From: JARRNJ01 sp037385045
Lineage (GTDB): Bacteria > Pseudomonadota > Gammaproteobacteria > JASBUN01
Length of the DNA stretch: 33,269 nucleotides
NCBI GenBank assembly: GCA_037385045.1
Contig: JARRNJ010000026.1
Location: 1 to 33,269, forward strand
Reading direction: 5' to 3'
The translations under genes and the position numbers were made by a program. Below, piece by piece: positions 17,271-25,354 of this stretch (the first letter of the stretch is position 1; each line of letters begins with the position of its first letter). The notes under the pieces were generated by a model, which did no database searches, was not told the DNA's origin, and saw nothing but the letters and a program-made list of their open reading frames with translations.

Positions 17271-17300
17271 TTGGCCGCTGCCGTGGCCACACTCTACACT
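17271..17300 (+). promoter_or_regulatory. Putative promoter of the glycerate kinase gene
   Basis: TTGGCC (17271-17276) and TACACT (17295-17300) are separated by 18 bp, about 37 bases before the GTG start. The rest of the 201-base gap (17136-17336) holds a GCGCCC/GGGCG hairpin near 17208-17223 and nothing else I recognise. Confidence 0.35.
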
Positions 17301-17336
17301 AGTCCCTCGATCCATTGGCGATGGCGCAGGTGACCG

Positions 17337-18575
17337 GTGCGGATCTGCCGACGTTCGCAGTTGCTGGATATCTACCAGAGTGCGGTGGAAGCCGTCGCCG
17401 GGCGCCAGTGCGTCGCCGCCCATCTTTCCGCCCATCCCCTGCCGGGCCCGGTCTATATGGTGGCCATCGGCAAGGCCGCGGCTTCCATGGCGCGGGGGGC
17501 CATGGATGCTTGCGCGGACGCTCTCGTACGCGGTCTGGTGATTACCCGCCATGGTTATCTGGATCCGGTCGTGGGCCGGGATCCGCGTCTGGATTGCCGC
17601 GAGGCCGGCCACCCGGTGCCCGATCAGGGGAGCATCGACGCCGGCGGCGCCCTGCTTGGCTTCATTGATGCGGTGCCGCCCGGCGCACAGCTGCTGTTCC
17701 TGATTTCCGGGGGCAGCTCGAGCCTGGTGGAGGTGCTTCCGAAGGGCGTCACCGCGCAGGACCTGGAGCGCGTCAACCGCTGGCTGCTGGGCAGCGGCCT
17801 GGACATCGCCCGCATGAACGGCGTGCGCAAGGCCCTGTCCTGCATCAAGGGCGGGCGGTTGGCGTTGCGCCTGGGCGGGCGCCCGGCACGGCTGTTGCTC
17901 ATTTCCGACGTGCGGGGCGACGACCCGGCGGCCATCGGTTCCGGCCTGCTGGTCGCCGACCCCGCGCCGGCGACGCTGGACGCGCAGCGGCTGCCGGATT
18001 GGCTGGCAACGCTGCTCGGCCGTGCGCCGGCGACGCCGTCCGCGCGCCAGTTGGCGTCGCTGCAGCTCGACACCGTGTTGGTCGCCCGGCTTGCCGATGC
18101 CCTGGAGGCGGCGGCCCGCCGCGGGCGCGACCTGGGCCTTGCAGTGCATCGGCATACCGGATTCGTGGACGGAGAGGCGAGCGTGGCGGGCGCCGAGCTG
18201 GCCCGGCAACTGCTCGCCGGTGCACGCGGAATCCACGTCTGGGGCGGGGAGACCACCGTCACGTTGCCGGCGACTCCGGGCCGCGGGGGCCGCTGCCAGA
18301 CGCTGGCCTTGGCGGCGGCGCAGGTATTGCGCGGGCACCCGGAGGTGGTACTCCTGGCGGCGGGGAGCGACGGCAGCGACGGGCCGGGAGAGGATGCCGG
18401 GGCGCTGGTCGACGGCGCCACCGTGGATCGCGGTGCAGCGGAAGGATTGGACGACCAAGCCTCTTTGGATCGGGCCGACGCCGGAACCTACCTGGAGGCC
18501 AGCGGGGACCTGATCCAGACCGGTCCCACGGGGACCAACGTCATGGACCTGATCATCGGATTTGCCCCGGGGTGA
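17337..18575 (+). CDS. Glycerate 2-kinase (DUF4147/MOFRL family)
   Basis: Family members phosphorylate D-glycerate to 2-phosphoglycerate in glycolate, tartrate or serine-type catabolism (GckA/TtuD type). The 412-aa protein has the N-terminal DUF4147 domain with VAIGKAAASMA, the glycine-rich LISGGSSSL loop and NGVRKALSCIKGGRLA. The C-terminal MOFRL domain shows HVWGGETTVTL, GRGGRCQTLALAAA, LLAAGSDGSDGP and the final DLIQTGPTGTNVMDL. GTG 17337 is the likely start; TTG 17361 is a shorter alternative. It starts a short plus-strand group with the DUF455 gene and a lipoprotein, but no glycolate genes are nearby, so its pathway is not shown by context. Confidence 0.88.
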   Translation: MRICRRSQLLDIYQSAVEAVAGRQCVAAHLSAHPLPGPVYMVAIGKAAASMARGAMDACADALVRGLVITRHGYLDPVVGRDPRLDCREAGHPVPDQGSIDAGGALLGFIDAVPPGAQLLFLISGGSSSLVEVLPKGVTAQDLERVNRWLLGSGLDIARMNGVRKALSCIKGGRLALRLGGRPARLLLISDVRGDDPAAIGSGLLVADPAPATLDAQRLPDWLATLLGRAPATPSARQLASLQLDTVLVARLADALEAAARRGRDLGLAVHRHTGFVDGEASVAGAELARQLLAGARGIHVWGGETTVTLPATPGRGGRCQTLALAAAQVLRGHPEVVLLAAGSDGSDGPGEDAGALVDGATVDRGAAEGLDDQASLDRADAGTYLEASGDLIQTGPTGTNVMDLIIGFAPG

Positions 18576-18608
18576 GGATTGGCGCCCGACACGCCGCGAT
18601 TATTGGTT

Positions 18609-18624
18609 AACATGGGCCCATGTT
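18609..18624. promoter_or_regulatory. 16-bp perfect palindrome (operator-like)
   Basis: AACATGGGCCCATGTT is a perfect palindrome in the 67-base gap between the glycerate kinase stop and the DUF455 start. It ends 18 bases before the start codon, a position where a dimeric regulator could control the DUF455 gene. No regulator is recognised for it. Confidence 0.4.
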
Positions 18625-18642
18625 CGAACGCCGTATCCAGCC

Positions 18643-19458
18643 GTGACCGAAGATCTGTTCGCTGCCGCACGCCGCTGCCTCGACGCCGCGGCGCCGGACG
18701 CCAAGGTGTCGCTGACTTTCACCACCGCCGAGGCCTGGGAGGCCGGGCGCTTGGCGCTGGAGTCCGATCTGGCGCCCGCGCCCATCGCCGAGCCGGGGCG
18801 CCCCCCGCGCCCGCGGCTGGTGGCTCCGGGGGCGGTGCCGCGGCGCAGCGCCCGCAGTGCCGAGGGGCGGGCGGCATTGATCCACGCCATTACCCATATC
18901 GAATTCAACGCCATTAATCTGGCCTGGGATGCGGTCTACCGCTTCCGCGCCATGCCCCGGGCGTATTACGATGACTGGGTCGGGGTGGCGGCCGAGGAGG
19001 CGAACCATTTCGGGTTGTTGCGCCGGCGCTTGGCCGAGCTGGGCCACGAGTATGGTGATTTCGACGCCCACGACGGCCTGTGGGAGATGGCGCGCAACAC
19101 GAGTCGCGATGTCCTGGTGCGCATGGCGCTGGTGCCGCGGGTGCTCGAGGCACGGGGCCTCGATGTGACGCCGGGCATGATGGAGCGCTTGCGCCAGGCC
19201 GGCGACCCGCGCACCGTTTCGATTTTGGAGCTGATCCTGCGCGAAGAGGTGGGCCACGTGGCGGTCGGCAGCCGCTGGTTTCGCTTTGCCTGCCGGCAGC
19301 GCGGCCTGGATCCCGAGCCGACTTTCCTGGATCTGTTGCAGCGCTACATGAAAGGACGCATCAAAGGGCCTTTCCACGAGGCGGCCCGCAGCGCCGCCGG
19401 TTTCACTGACACTGAGCTCACCGAGCTCAAACGACAGGCGGGGGTCGACCGTGAATAG
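18643..19458 (+). CDS. DUF455 family ferritin-like protein
   Basis: DUF455 proteins have a ferritin-like four-helix fold with a predicted di-iron site and no firmly assigned function. The 271 aa show the family N-terminus (DLFAAARRCLDAAAPDAKVSL) and the conserved carboxylate/His motifs: ALIHAITHIEFNAINLAWDA, VAAEEANHFGLL and LREEVGHVAVGSRWF. These supply Glu and ExxH ligands at the expected helix positions. I chose GTG 18643, where family similarity begins; in-frame upstream codons run into the kinase gene. The gene overlaps the following lipoprotein by 8 bp, so the two are likely translated together. Confidence 0.88.
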   Translation: MTEDLFAAARRCLDAAAPDAKVSLTFTTAEAWEAGRLALESDLAPAPIAEPGRPPRPRLVAPGAVPRRSARSAEGRAALIHAITHIEFNAINLAWDAVYRFRAMPRAYYDDWVGVAAEEANHFGLLRRRLAELGHEYGDFDAHDGLWEMARNTSRDVLVRMALVPRVLEARGLDVTPGMMERLRQAGDPRTVSILELILREEVGHVAVGSRWFRFACRQRGLDPEPTFLDLLQRYMKGRIKGPFHEAARSAAGFTDTELTELKRQAGVDRE

Positions 19459-20221
19459 AAGCAGGCGGGTCTGGTTGCTGGGCGTGTTTTCCGGGACGCT
19501 GATGACAGTGTTGTTCCTGGCGGCCTGTTCCGGCGAGGAAGGCAACGCGCCGGCGGCATCGCCGTCGACCCACCTCATGCTGCTGTTCCAGGAGCAGGAG
19601 CCCGACGTGGACCCATATACCACGCGCGTTATCGTTACCGACCACTATATGCGCATGGACGACGGCAAGGGCGCCCGCGATTTTGTGCTGTTCGACCGCC
19701 GCCATCGGACCATCTACAGCGTCAGTTACGACAATCGCGCCACGCTGGTGATCCATCACAAGCCGATCAAGGTCGATTCCCCGATTCCGCTTACCATCGA
19801 TGCACGCAAAGTGGCGCATCCCGATGCGCCGCTGGTGGATGGATTGAAGCCGGTGCAATACGATCTGCTGGTGAACGGCAAGTCCTGCACCAAGTTGGTG
19901 GCGGTACCCGGGCTGCTGCAGGGCGCACTGAAAGCCATGCGCGAGTTTCGCCGCACCCTCGCGGGTCAGCATGCCGCAAATCTCAGCAAGACGCCCGTGG
20001 ATATGCTGGATCCCTGTTTCGTTGCCGATGCGGTGTTCGCGCCGGTCAGGGTGCTGCAATACGGCTTTCCCATCCGCCAGTGGGACGCCAACGGCAAGAA
20101 GCGGACCCTGGTGGACTACAACACCGACTTCAAGGCCGATCCCGTCCTGTTCCGGCTGCCCAAGGGGTTTCGCATCGAGGAAATGGGACCCCACGGCGTG
20201 ACTGCGGCGCCCAACGCCTGA
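19451..20221 (+). CDS. Hypothetical lipoprotein
   Basis: I do not recognise this family. The 256-aa product begins at GTG 19451 inside the DUF455 gene (8-bp overlap). It has a basic N-terminus, a hydrophobic segment and a lipobox LAAC (Cys near residue 26) followed by Ser-Gly, so it should be a lipid-anchored exported protein. The mature part is mixed alpha/beta in character, with HLMLLFQEQEPDVDPYTTRV, RMDDGKGARDFVLFDRRH and two later Cys residues (KSCTKL and LDPCFV) that could form a disulfide. It faces lpxH tail to tail with a 6-bp gap. Function is unknown; coupling with the ferritin-like protein is the only clue. Confidence 0.8.
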   Translation: MNRSRRVWLLGVFSGTLMTVLFLAACSGEEGNAPAASPSTHLMLLFQEQEPDVDPYTTRVIVTDHYMRMDDGKGARDFVLFDRRHRTIYSVSYDNRATLVIHHKPIKVDSPIPLTIDARKVAHPDAPLVDGLKPVQYDLLVNGKSCTKLVAVPGLLQGALKAMREFRRTLAGQHAANLSKTPVDMLDPCFVADAVFAPVRVLQYGFPIRQWDANGKKRTLVDYNTDFKADPVLFRLPKGFRIEEMGPHGVTAAPNA

Positions 20222-20230
20222 GCCGGCTCA
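20219..20230. repeat. 12-bp palindrome built from two convergent stop codons
   Basis: TGAGCCGGCTCA contains the plus-strand stop TGA of the lipoprotein gene (20219-20221) and, on the other strand, the TGA stop of lpxH (20228-20230). No T-run flanks it on either side, so it is at best a weak bidirectional hairpin. Confidence 0.6.
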
Positions 20231-20965
20231 GACCCGGGGCGGCGGCAGCTGCTGCAGGCGGCAGCCTGTGGCATCGCAGTGCAATACGCTTCCCTGCTCA
20301 TACCAGTCGCCCAGCACGATTCTCGTGGCCGGCGCGTGGTCCGCGGCCAGCCGGTGAATCGCCGGCCGGTGTGTGTGGCCATGGATCAGCCGGCCTACGC
20401 CGTGGCGGCGCAACGCCGCCGTCACCGCTTCGGGGTTGACGTCCATGATCTGTTCGCCCTTTCCCGATGCGCTGCGGCGGCTTTGCTCGCGGGCCTGGCG
20501 CGCCATCTCGTGCCGTTCGGCCAGCGGCCTGGCCAGAAATTTCTGCTGCCAGGCGCTGTCCCGGACCATGGCACGGAATTGCATGTAGTCGCGATCGTCG
20601 GTGCACAGGATATCGCCGTGCAGGAGCAGGGTCGGGGTGCCGTAGAGATCGATCACCGCCGGCTCGGCCAACAACGTGGCGCCGCTGGCATCCGCGAAGG
20701 CGGCGCCGAGCAGGAAATCGCGGTTGCCGTGCATGACATGGAGCGGCACGCCGCGCCCCGTCAACTCGTGCAGGCCGTCGATCACCCGCTGGTGGTGGGG
20801 TGATAGGTCGTCATCCCCGACCCACGCCTCGAACAGGTCGCCCAGTATATACAGCGCATCGGCGCCGGCAGCGGGGCCACGCAGGAACTGCAGGAACAGT
20901 TCGGTAATGGCCGGCCGTTCGGCGTCGAGGTGCAGGTCGGAGATGAACAGGGTTTCCCCGCTCAA
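20228..20965 (-). CDS. lpxH: UDP-2,3-diacylglucosamine diphosphatase
   Basis: LpxH hydrolyses UDP-2,3-diacylglucosamine to lipid X and UMP in lipid A synthesis, on the inner face of the inner membrane. It is a calcineurin-like phosphoesterase with all metal motifs: Asp10-Leu-His12 (SDLHLD), Asp44 (ILGDLFE), GNRD at 81-84, LLLHGD and the late GHTH. Length is 245 aa (E. coli 240). The start is TTG at 20965, which overlaps the ppiB stop by four bases (TTGA), so translation is coupled; no ATG fits. The ppiB-lpxH pairing is also found in E. coli. It shows the organism makes a lipid A outer membrane with the LpxH route. Confidence 0.95.
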   Translation of the reverse strand: MSGETLFISDLHLDAERPAITELFLQFLRGPAAGADALYILGDLFEAWVGDDDLSPHHQRVIDGLHELTGRGVPLHVMHGNRDFLLGAAFADASGATLLAEPAVIDLYGTPTLLLHGDILCTDDRDYMQFRAMVRDSAWQQKFLARPLAERHEMARQAREQSRRSASGKGEQIMDVNPEAVTAALRRHGVGRLIHGHTHRPAIHRLAADHAPATRIVLGDWYEQGSVLHCDATGCRLQQLPPPRV

Positions 20966-21606
20966 GGCTCGCCGTTCTCCTTGACGGTGACGCTCTCGAT
21001 GACGACGTCGTCGACCGGAACATCCTGGTGCCCCGCGCGGTTGCCGGTCGCCACATGTTCGATGTCATGTACCACATCCATACCCGCGACGACTTTGCCG
21101 AATACGCAGTAGCCCCAGCCCTGCGGCGTCGGGGAGCGGTAATTGAGAAACTCGTTGTCCTTGACGTTGATAAAGAACTGGGCGGTGGCCGAATTGGGAT
21201 CCGGCGTCCGGGCCATGGCGATGGTGCCGGCGTCGTTCTTGAGCCCGTTGTCGGCCTCGTTCTTGATCGGCGCGCGGGTCTGCTTCTGGTGCATTCCCGG
21301 CTCGAAGCCGCCGCCCTGGATCATGAAGCCGGGGATGACGCGATGAAAAATGGTGCCGTTGTAGAAGCCGTCTTTGGCGTATTGCACGAAGTTGGCCACG
21401 GTCTCGGGCGCCTTGTCCGCGTACAGCTCCAGCACGATGGTTCCGTGGTTGGTTTTCATTTCGACGGTCACGGTGGATTCTCCAGTCGGTTGTCGGGTTG
21501 GGGTGGCAGGGGTGCCGGCCGGCGATGGGGTGCGGGTCTGTTGGTAGACGAATACACCGACCAAAATGACGGCTGCCGCCGTGATGGCGAGGCTCAGGTA
21601 TCTCAT
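20962..21606 (-). CDS. Peptidyl-prolyl cis-trans isomerase, cyclophilin type, exported or membrane-anchored
   Basis: Cyclophilins catalyse proline cis-trans isomerisation. The 214-aa protein has an N-terminal hydrophobic segment (about 4-22), a Pro/Thr-rich linker (about 25-45) and a cyclophilin domain (about 46-208) with GTIVLELYADKAPETVANF, IFHRVIPGFMIQGG, AMARTPDPNSATAQFFIN and YCVFGKVVAGMDVV; the catalytic Arg is in FHRV. The position before lpxH resembles E. coli ppiB, but that protein is cytoplasmic, so this one is PpiA-like in location. The start is ATG at 21606 on the minus strand. It is divergent from gltX. Confidence 0.92.
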   Translation of the reverse strand: MRYLSLAITAAAVILVGVFVYQQTRTPSPAGTPATPTRQPTGESTVTVEMKTNHGTIVLELYADKAPETVANFVQYAKDGFYNGTIFHRVIPGFMIQGGGFEPGMHQKQTRAPIKNEADNGLKNDAGTIAMARTPDPNSATAQFFINVKDNEFLNYRSPTPQGWGYCVFGKVVAGMDVVHDIEHVATGNRAGHQDVPVDDVVIESVTVKENGEP

Positions 21607-21693
21607 GAAGGTATGCAGGCTCCGGATGCAATGGCATGGCTGGGTTGGGGCAATGATATCGGTTTTGTCCCGGCGCCTCCACGTCCGGGGGTT

Positions 21694-21722
21694 TTGTCGC
21701 TGTGTCGGCTTTCCGTTACCAT
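21694..21722 (+). promoter_or_regulatory. Possible promoter of gltX
   Basis: TTGTCG (21694-21699) and TACCAT (21717-21722) are separated by 17 bp in the divergent ppiB-gltX region. The start would fall only a few bases before the gltX ATG, implying an almost leaderless transcript. Weak support. Confidence 0.3.
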
Positions 21723-21731
21723 TGCAGCGCT

Positions 21732-23168
21732 ATGACCGCTACCAAGACCCGTTTTGCGCCCAGTCCGACCGGACGCCTGCATCTGGGCAATATTCGCACC
21801 GCGCTCTTCAACTGGCTGCTGGCGCGCCGCGACCAGGGCGTGTTCCTGCTGCGGTTCGAAGACACGGATCTGGAACGCAGTGCCGCGGCGTTCGAGCCGG
21901 GCATGCAGCAGGATCTGCACTGGCTGGGGCTGGACTGGCAGGAAGGTCCCGGCGCCGGCGGTGATTGCGGGCCGTACCGGCAGTCCCAGCGACTGCATTT
22001 GTATCAGGAGTACTTCGATCGGCTGGAGTCCCGCGGCCTGGTGTATCCGTGTTTCTGCACCCAGCAGGAGCTGAAGCTGGCGCGCAAGGCGCAGCTGGCG
22101 TCGGGCCGCCCGCCGCGCTACCCGGGCACCTGCGCGCACCTCAGCGGCGAGGAGGTTCAGGCCAGGCTCGAGCAGGGATTGCAACCTACGCTGCGGTTCC
22201 GCGTGCCGGTGGATCGCGGCGTCGAGTTTGACGACCTGGTGCGTGGACGCCAGCGCTTCGAGTGCAATGACATCGGCGATTTCATCGTGCGCCGTTCTGA
22301 CGCTACACCGGCGTTCTTTTTCAGCAATGCGGTCGACGACGCGCTGATGGGCATCACCCACGTGCTGCGGGGCGAGGATCATCTGGCCAACACGCCGCGG
22401 CAGATTCTGTTGCTCCAGGCGCTGGACCTGCCGGTGCCAGAGTACGGCCATACCTCGATGTTGGTAGGCGATGACGGCGCGCCGTTGTCCAAGCGCCACG
22501 GCAGCCGCAGCGTGGAGGAGTTGCGTGAGGAGGGGTTTCTGCCCGGGGCGGTGGTCAACTACCTGGCGCGCCTCGGCCACCACTACGAGCACGAGGGCTG
22601 GCTGGGGTCCGATCAGCTGGCCGAGCAGTTCGCGGTGTCCCAGCTGGGGCGTTCGCCCGCCCGGTTCGAGCCGTCGCAGCTGATGCACTGGCAGAAAGAG
22701 GCCGTGCGGCGCATCTCCGACCGGGGCTTCTGGGATTGGGTCCGTGGCCGTACCTACGTTGAAGGCGGACGCATCGAAGACTTCGTGCCCGGCGGCGAAG
22801 AGCTCGAATTCGCCCGCGTGGTGCGTGACAACGTCACCTTGCCGCTGGACGCTTTTGTCTGGGCCGGTAATCTATATGCCCAGCGGTTGGTATACTCCGG
22901 CGAAGCGGAAGGTGCGATACGGGCCGCGGGCGACGGCTTTTTCGCCTGCGCCCTCGACGCACTGGAAACCGAGGGCGGGACGTTCAAGGCCTTCGCGAAG
23001 GCCGTGAGCGCCTGCGCCGGCGTCAAAGGCAAACAGTTGTTCATGCCGCTGCGCGCCGCGCTTACCGGCGAATCCCATGGGCCGGAAATGGCCCATATCT
23101 GGCCGTTGATGGGCGCCGTACGCGTCCGCCGGCGGCTGGAGTCAGCGCGCCAGTTGTGCGCCGCCTGA
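21732..23168 (+). CDS. gltX: Glutamate--tRNA ligase
   Basis: GltX charges tRNA-Glu (class I synthetase; needs no amidation partner visible here). The N-terminus RFAPSPTGRLHLGNIRTALFN carries the HIGH-type motif (LHLG, residues 16-19), read here in family context, and the KMSKS-type motif is LSKRHG at 252-257. FRVP and VLRGEDHLANTPRQ are also typical, and the C-terminal anticodon-binding domain is complete. Length is 478 aa (E. coli 471). I chose ATG 21732 because the residues upstream are not family-like. Whether it is discriminating or also charges tRNA-Gln cannot be told from motifs alone. cysS follows after 12 bp and is probably co-transcribed. Confidence 0.96.
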   Translation: MTATKTRFAPSPTGRLHLGNIRTALFNWLLARRDQGVFLLRFEDTDLERSAAAFEPGMQQDLHWLGLDWQEGPGAGGDCGPYRQSQRLHLYQEYFDRLESRGLVYPCFCTQQELKLARKAQLASGRPPRYPGTCAHLSGEEVQARLEQGLQPTLRFRVPVDRGVEFDDLVRGRQRFECNDIGDFIVRRSDATPAFFFSNAVDDALMGITHVLRGEDHLANTPRQILLLQALDLPVPEYGHTSMLVGDDGAPLSKRHGSRSVEELREEGFLPGAVVNYLARLGHHYEHEGWLGSDQLAEQFAVSQLGRSPARFEPSQLMHWQKEAVRRISDRGFWDWVRGRTYVEGGRIEDFVPGGEELEFARVVRDNVTLPLDAFVWAGNLYAQRLVYSGEAEGAIRAAGDGFFACALDALETEGGTFKAFAKAVSACAGVKGKQLFMPLRAALTGESHGPEMAHIWPLMGAVRVRRRLESARQLCAA

Positions 23169-23180
23169 ACGAGTGACGCG

Positions 23181-24575
23181 ATGCTTGAGATCTACAACAG
23201 CCTGACCCGGCGCAAGCAACGGTTCCAGCCGATCGAACCGGGCAAGGTGCGCATGTATGTGTGCGGCATGACGGTGTACGACTACTGCCACCTGGGCCAT
23301 GCCCGGGTGCTGGTGGTGTTCGACGTGGTCGTGCGTTATCTGCGGGCCTTGGGTTACGAAGTGACCTATGTGCGCAACATCACCGATGTCGACGACAAGA
23401 TCATCCAGCGCGCCAATGAAAACGGTGAAGACATTGATCACTTGACCGGCCGCTTCATTGAAGCCATGCATCAGGACGCGGACGGCCTCGGCGTGCAGCG
23501 GCCTGACGTGGAGCCGCGGGCGACGCGCTCCATGGACGAGATCGTGGCTATGGTCGAGCAGCTTGTGCGCAGCGGTCATGCCTATGCCGCCGCCAACGGC
23601 GACGTTTACTACGATGTCAGCAGCTTCGCCGACTACGGCGTGCTCTCGGGCAAGCGCCTGGAGGATCTGCGCGCCGGTGCGCGGGTGGAGGTGGACGAGT
23701 CCAAGGACGATCCGCTGGACTTTGTGCTGTGGAAAGCGGCCAAGCCCGGTGAACCGAGCTGGGATTCGCCCTGGGGTGCGGGCAGGCCTGGTTGGCACAT
23801 CGAGTGCTCGGCCATGTCCACCCATTGCCTGGGTGACCACTTCGACATTCACGGCGGCGGCATGGACCTCAAGTTTCCGCACCACGAAAACGAGATCGCC
23901 CAGTCGGAGGCGGCCACCGGGCACAAGTTCGTCAATGTCTGGATGCACAACGGCTTCGTGCAAGTGGACGAAGAGAAGATGTCCAAGTCACTGGGCAATT
24001 TTTTCACCGTGCGGGAAATCATCCAGCGTTATCGCCCCGAGGAAGTGCGCTATTTCATTCTTGCCAGCCACTATCGCAGTCCGCTCAATTATACTGACGA
24101 CAATCTCGATCAGGCGCGGGGCGCGCTGGGACGGCTGTATACCGCTTTGCGCGGACTGCCGGGGGCGGAGGCGCCGTCCGACGAGCCCTATACGGCCGCG
24201 TTCCATGAAGCCATGGACGACGACTTCAACACGCCCGAGGCGTTGTCGGTGCTGTTCAGGCTGGTCCACGAGATCAACCGTTTGCGCGCGTCGCAACCCG
24301 AACGCGCGGCGGCGCTGGGCGCGCTGGCGCGCCGCTTGGGCGGTATCCTGGGCCTGTTGCAGTCGGATCCGGCCGAGCACCTGCAGGGTGAGGTCCAGGC
24401 CGGCGGGGATGGTGGCGGTCTGAGCCCCGCAGCGATCGCCGACCTGATTGACCAGCGCAACCGGGCGCGGGCGGACAAGAACTGGGTCGAAGCCGACCGG
24501 ATCCGTGATACTCTGAAGGCCGACGGCGTGGTGTTGGAGGACGGTCCCGGGGGGACCACTTGGCGCCGCGAGTGA
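23181..24575 (+). CDS. cysS: Cysteine--tRNA ligase
   Basis: CysS charges tRNA-Cys. Class I motifs are HLGHAR (about 37-42) and KMSKS (266-270). Zinc, which selects the cysteine thiol, is bound by Cys28 (YVCGMTVYD), the Cys of HIECSAM, and the HHENE histidine/glutamate block, all present. Length is 464 aa (E. coli 461). ATG 23181 fits the family. It forms a likely unit with gltX. A GC-rich hairpin follows, without a T-run. Confidence 0.98.
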   Translation: MLEIYNSLTRRKQRFQPIEPGKVRMYVCGMTVYDYCHLGHARVLVVFDVVVRYLRALGYEVTYVRNITDVDDKIIQRANENGEDIDHLTGRFIEAMHQDADGLGVQRPDVEPRATRSMDEIVAMVEQLVRSGHAYAAANGDVYYDVSSFADYGVLSGKRLEDLRAGARVEVDESKDDPLDFVLWKAAKPGEPSWDSPWGAGRPGWHIECSAMSTHCLGDHFDIHGGGMDLKFPHHENEIAQSEAATGHKFVNVWMHNGFVQVDEEKMSKSLGNFFTVREIIQRYRPEEVRYFILASHYRSPLNYTDDNLDQARGALGRLYTALRGLPGAEAPSDEPYTAAFHEAMDDDFNTPEALSVLFRLVHEINRLRASQPERAAALGALARRLGGILGLLQSDPAEHLQGEVQAGGDGGGLSPAAIADLIDQRNRARADKNWVEADRIRDTLKADGVVLEDGPGGTTWRRE

Positions 24576-24591
24576 AGCGGCCGCCGGAGGG

Positions 24592-24611
24592 CGGGCGGCC
24601 CCGTCCGCCCG
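24592..24611 (+). other. GC-rich stem-loop after cysS
   Basis: CGGGCGG (24592-24598) and CCGCCCG (24605-24611) form a 7-bp stem with a 6-nt loop 17 bases after the cysS stop. It lacks a T-run, so termination would need Rho or would be inefficient. Confidence 0.4.
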
Positions 24612-24634
24612 GCGATGGTGGGGACCGGTACCGG

Positions 24635-24662
24635 TTCGCATCGCTCCGCTTGCCAATACAAT
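24635..24662 (+). promoter_or_regulatory. Putative promoter of the 24695 gene
   Basis: TACAAT (24657-24662, five of six -10 matches) lies 16 bp after TTCGCA (24635-24640). It is 32 bases before the ATG of the small secreted-protein gene. Confidence 0.4.
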
Positions 24663-24694
24663 AATGACAACGATGTTGATGCGAGGGGATTCTT

Positions 24695-25348
24695 ATGACC
24701 AGGCACCGCTGGATCATCTGTTCCTTGGCGTTGGTGGCCGTGGCCGGTCTGCAGGCGGTTCGCGGCGATCCGAGCGAACGCAGGATGCGCGTGGACAACG
24801 AGCGCGTGCGGGTGTGGAACCAGTTCGCCCGGGACTGCCTGACGCTGCACAAGCGACTGCTGCAGCAGCACGAGGTGCGGGAGACTACCCGGATCGGCGG
24901 CTACGACCGCAACCCGAAATTCTACAAAGAGATCAGCTACTATGACCGGGCCAGCGGCAAGTTGCTCAGCCGCATCCAATGGGAGCGCGAGCACCCTGAT
25001 CGCCTGCATTCCATCGAGGTCTATGTGCGCGATGCCGGCGGCCGGGTGCAGCGCGATTTTGCCGCCGCCTACCTGCCGGCGTATCGCAATGCGCCGGTGC
25101 AGACGTTGATCAATCTGCACGGATACAACGGCCAGCTGCACGGTTTCCGCCAGTTCGACGCCAGCGGCGAGCCCACCTACGAATACTGCGAGGGCAGCTA
25201 TCACGGTAAGCCGGTTCAGATCCGCCTGTTCGAGGACGACCTGTACGGCAGCGATCCCGCCACCGAGGCGCTGATGGCTTCGCCGCAATACAAGGCTTGT
25301 TTCGAGGGTGTGCCGGCGGCGCCGGGCAAATATCTTACGCCGCAGTGA
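24695..25348 (+). CDS. Hypothetical secreted protein
   Basis: I do not recognise this family. The 217-aa product has a typical Sec signal peptide (basic MTRHR, hydrophobic core to about residue 20, likely cut near VRG/D) and a soluble mature part rich in Tyr, Arg and Asp. There are three Cys in the mature protein (DCLTLHK, YCEG and ACFEG). No lipobox and no further membrane segment are seen. ATG 24695 has a strong ribosome site GAGGGG (24683-24688), and a promoter-like sequence lies just upstream. It runs tail to tail into folD with a 6-bp gap. Confidence 0.82.
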   Translation: MTRHRWIICSLALVAVAGLQAVRGDPSERRMRVDNERVRVWNQFARDCLTLHKRLLQQHEVRETTRIGGYDRNPKFYKEISYYDRASGKLLSRIQWEREHPDRLHSIEVYVRDAGGRVQRDFAAAYLPAYRNAPVQTLINLHGYNGQLHGFRQFDASGEPTYEYCEGSYHGKPVQIRLFEDDLYGSDPATEALMASPQYKACFEGVPAAPGKYLTPQ

Positions 25349-25354
25349 CCGGGT

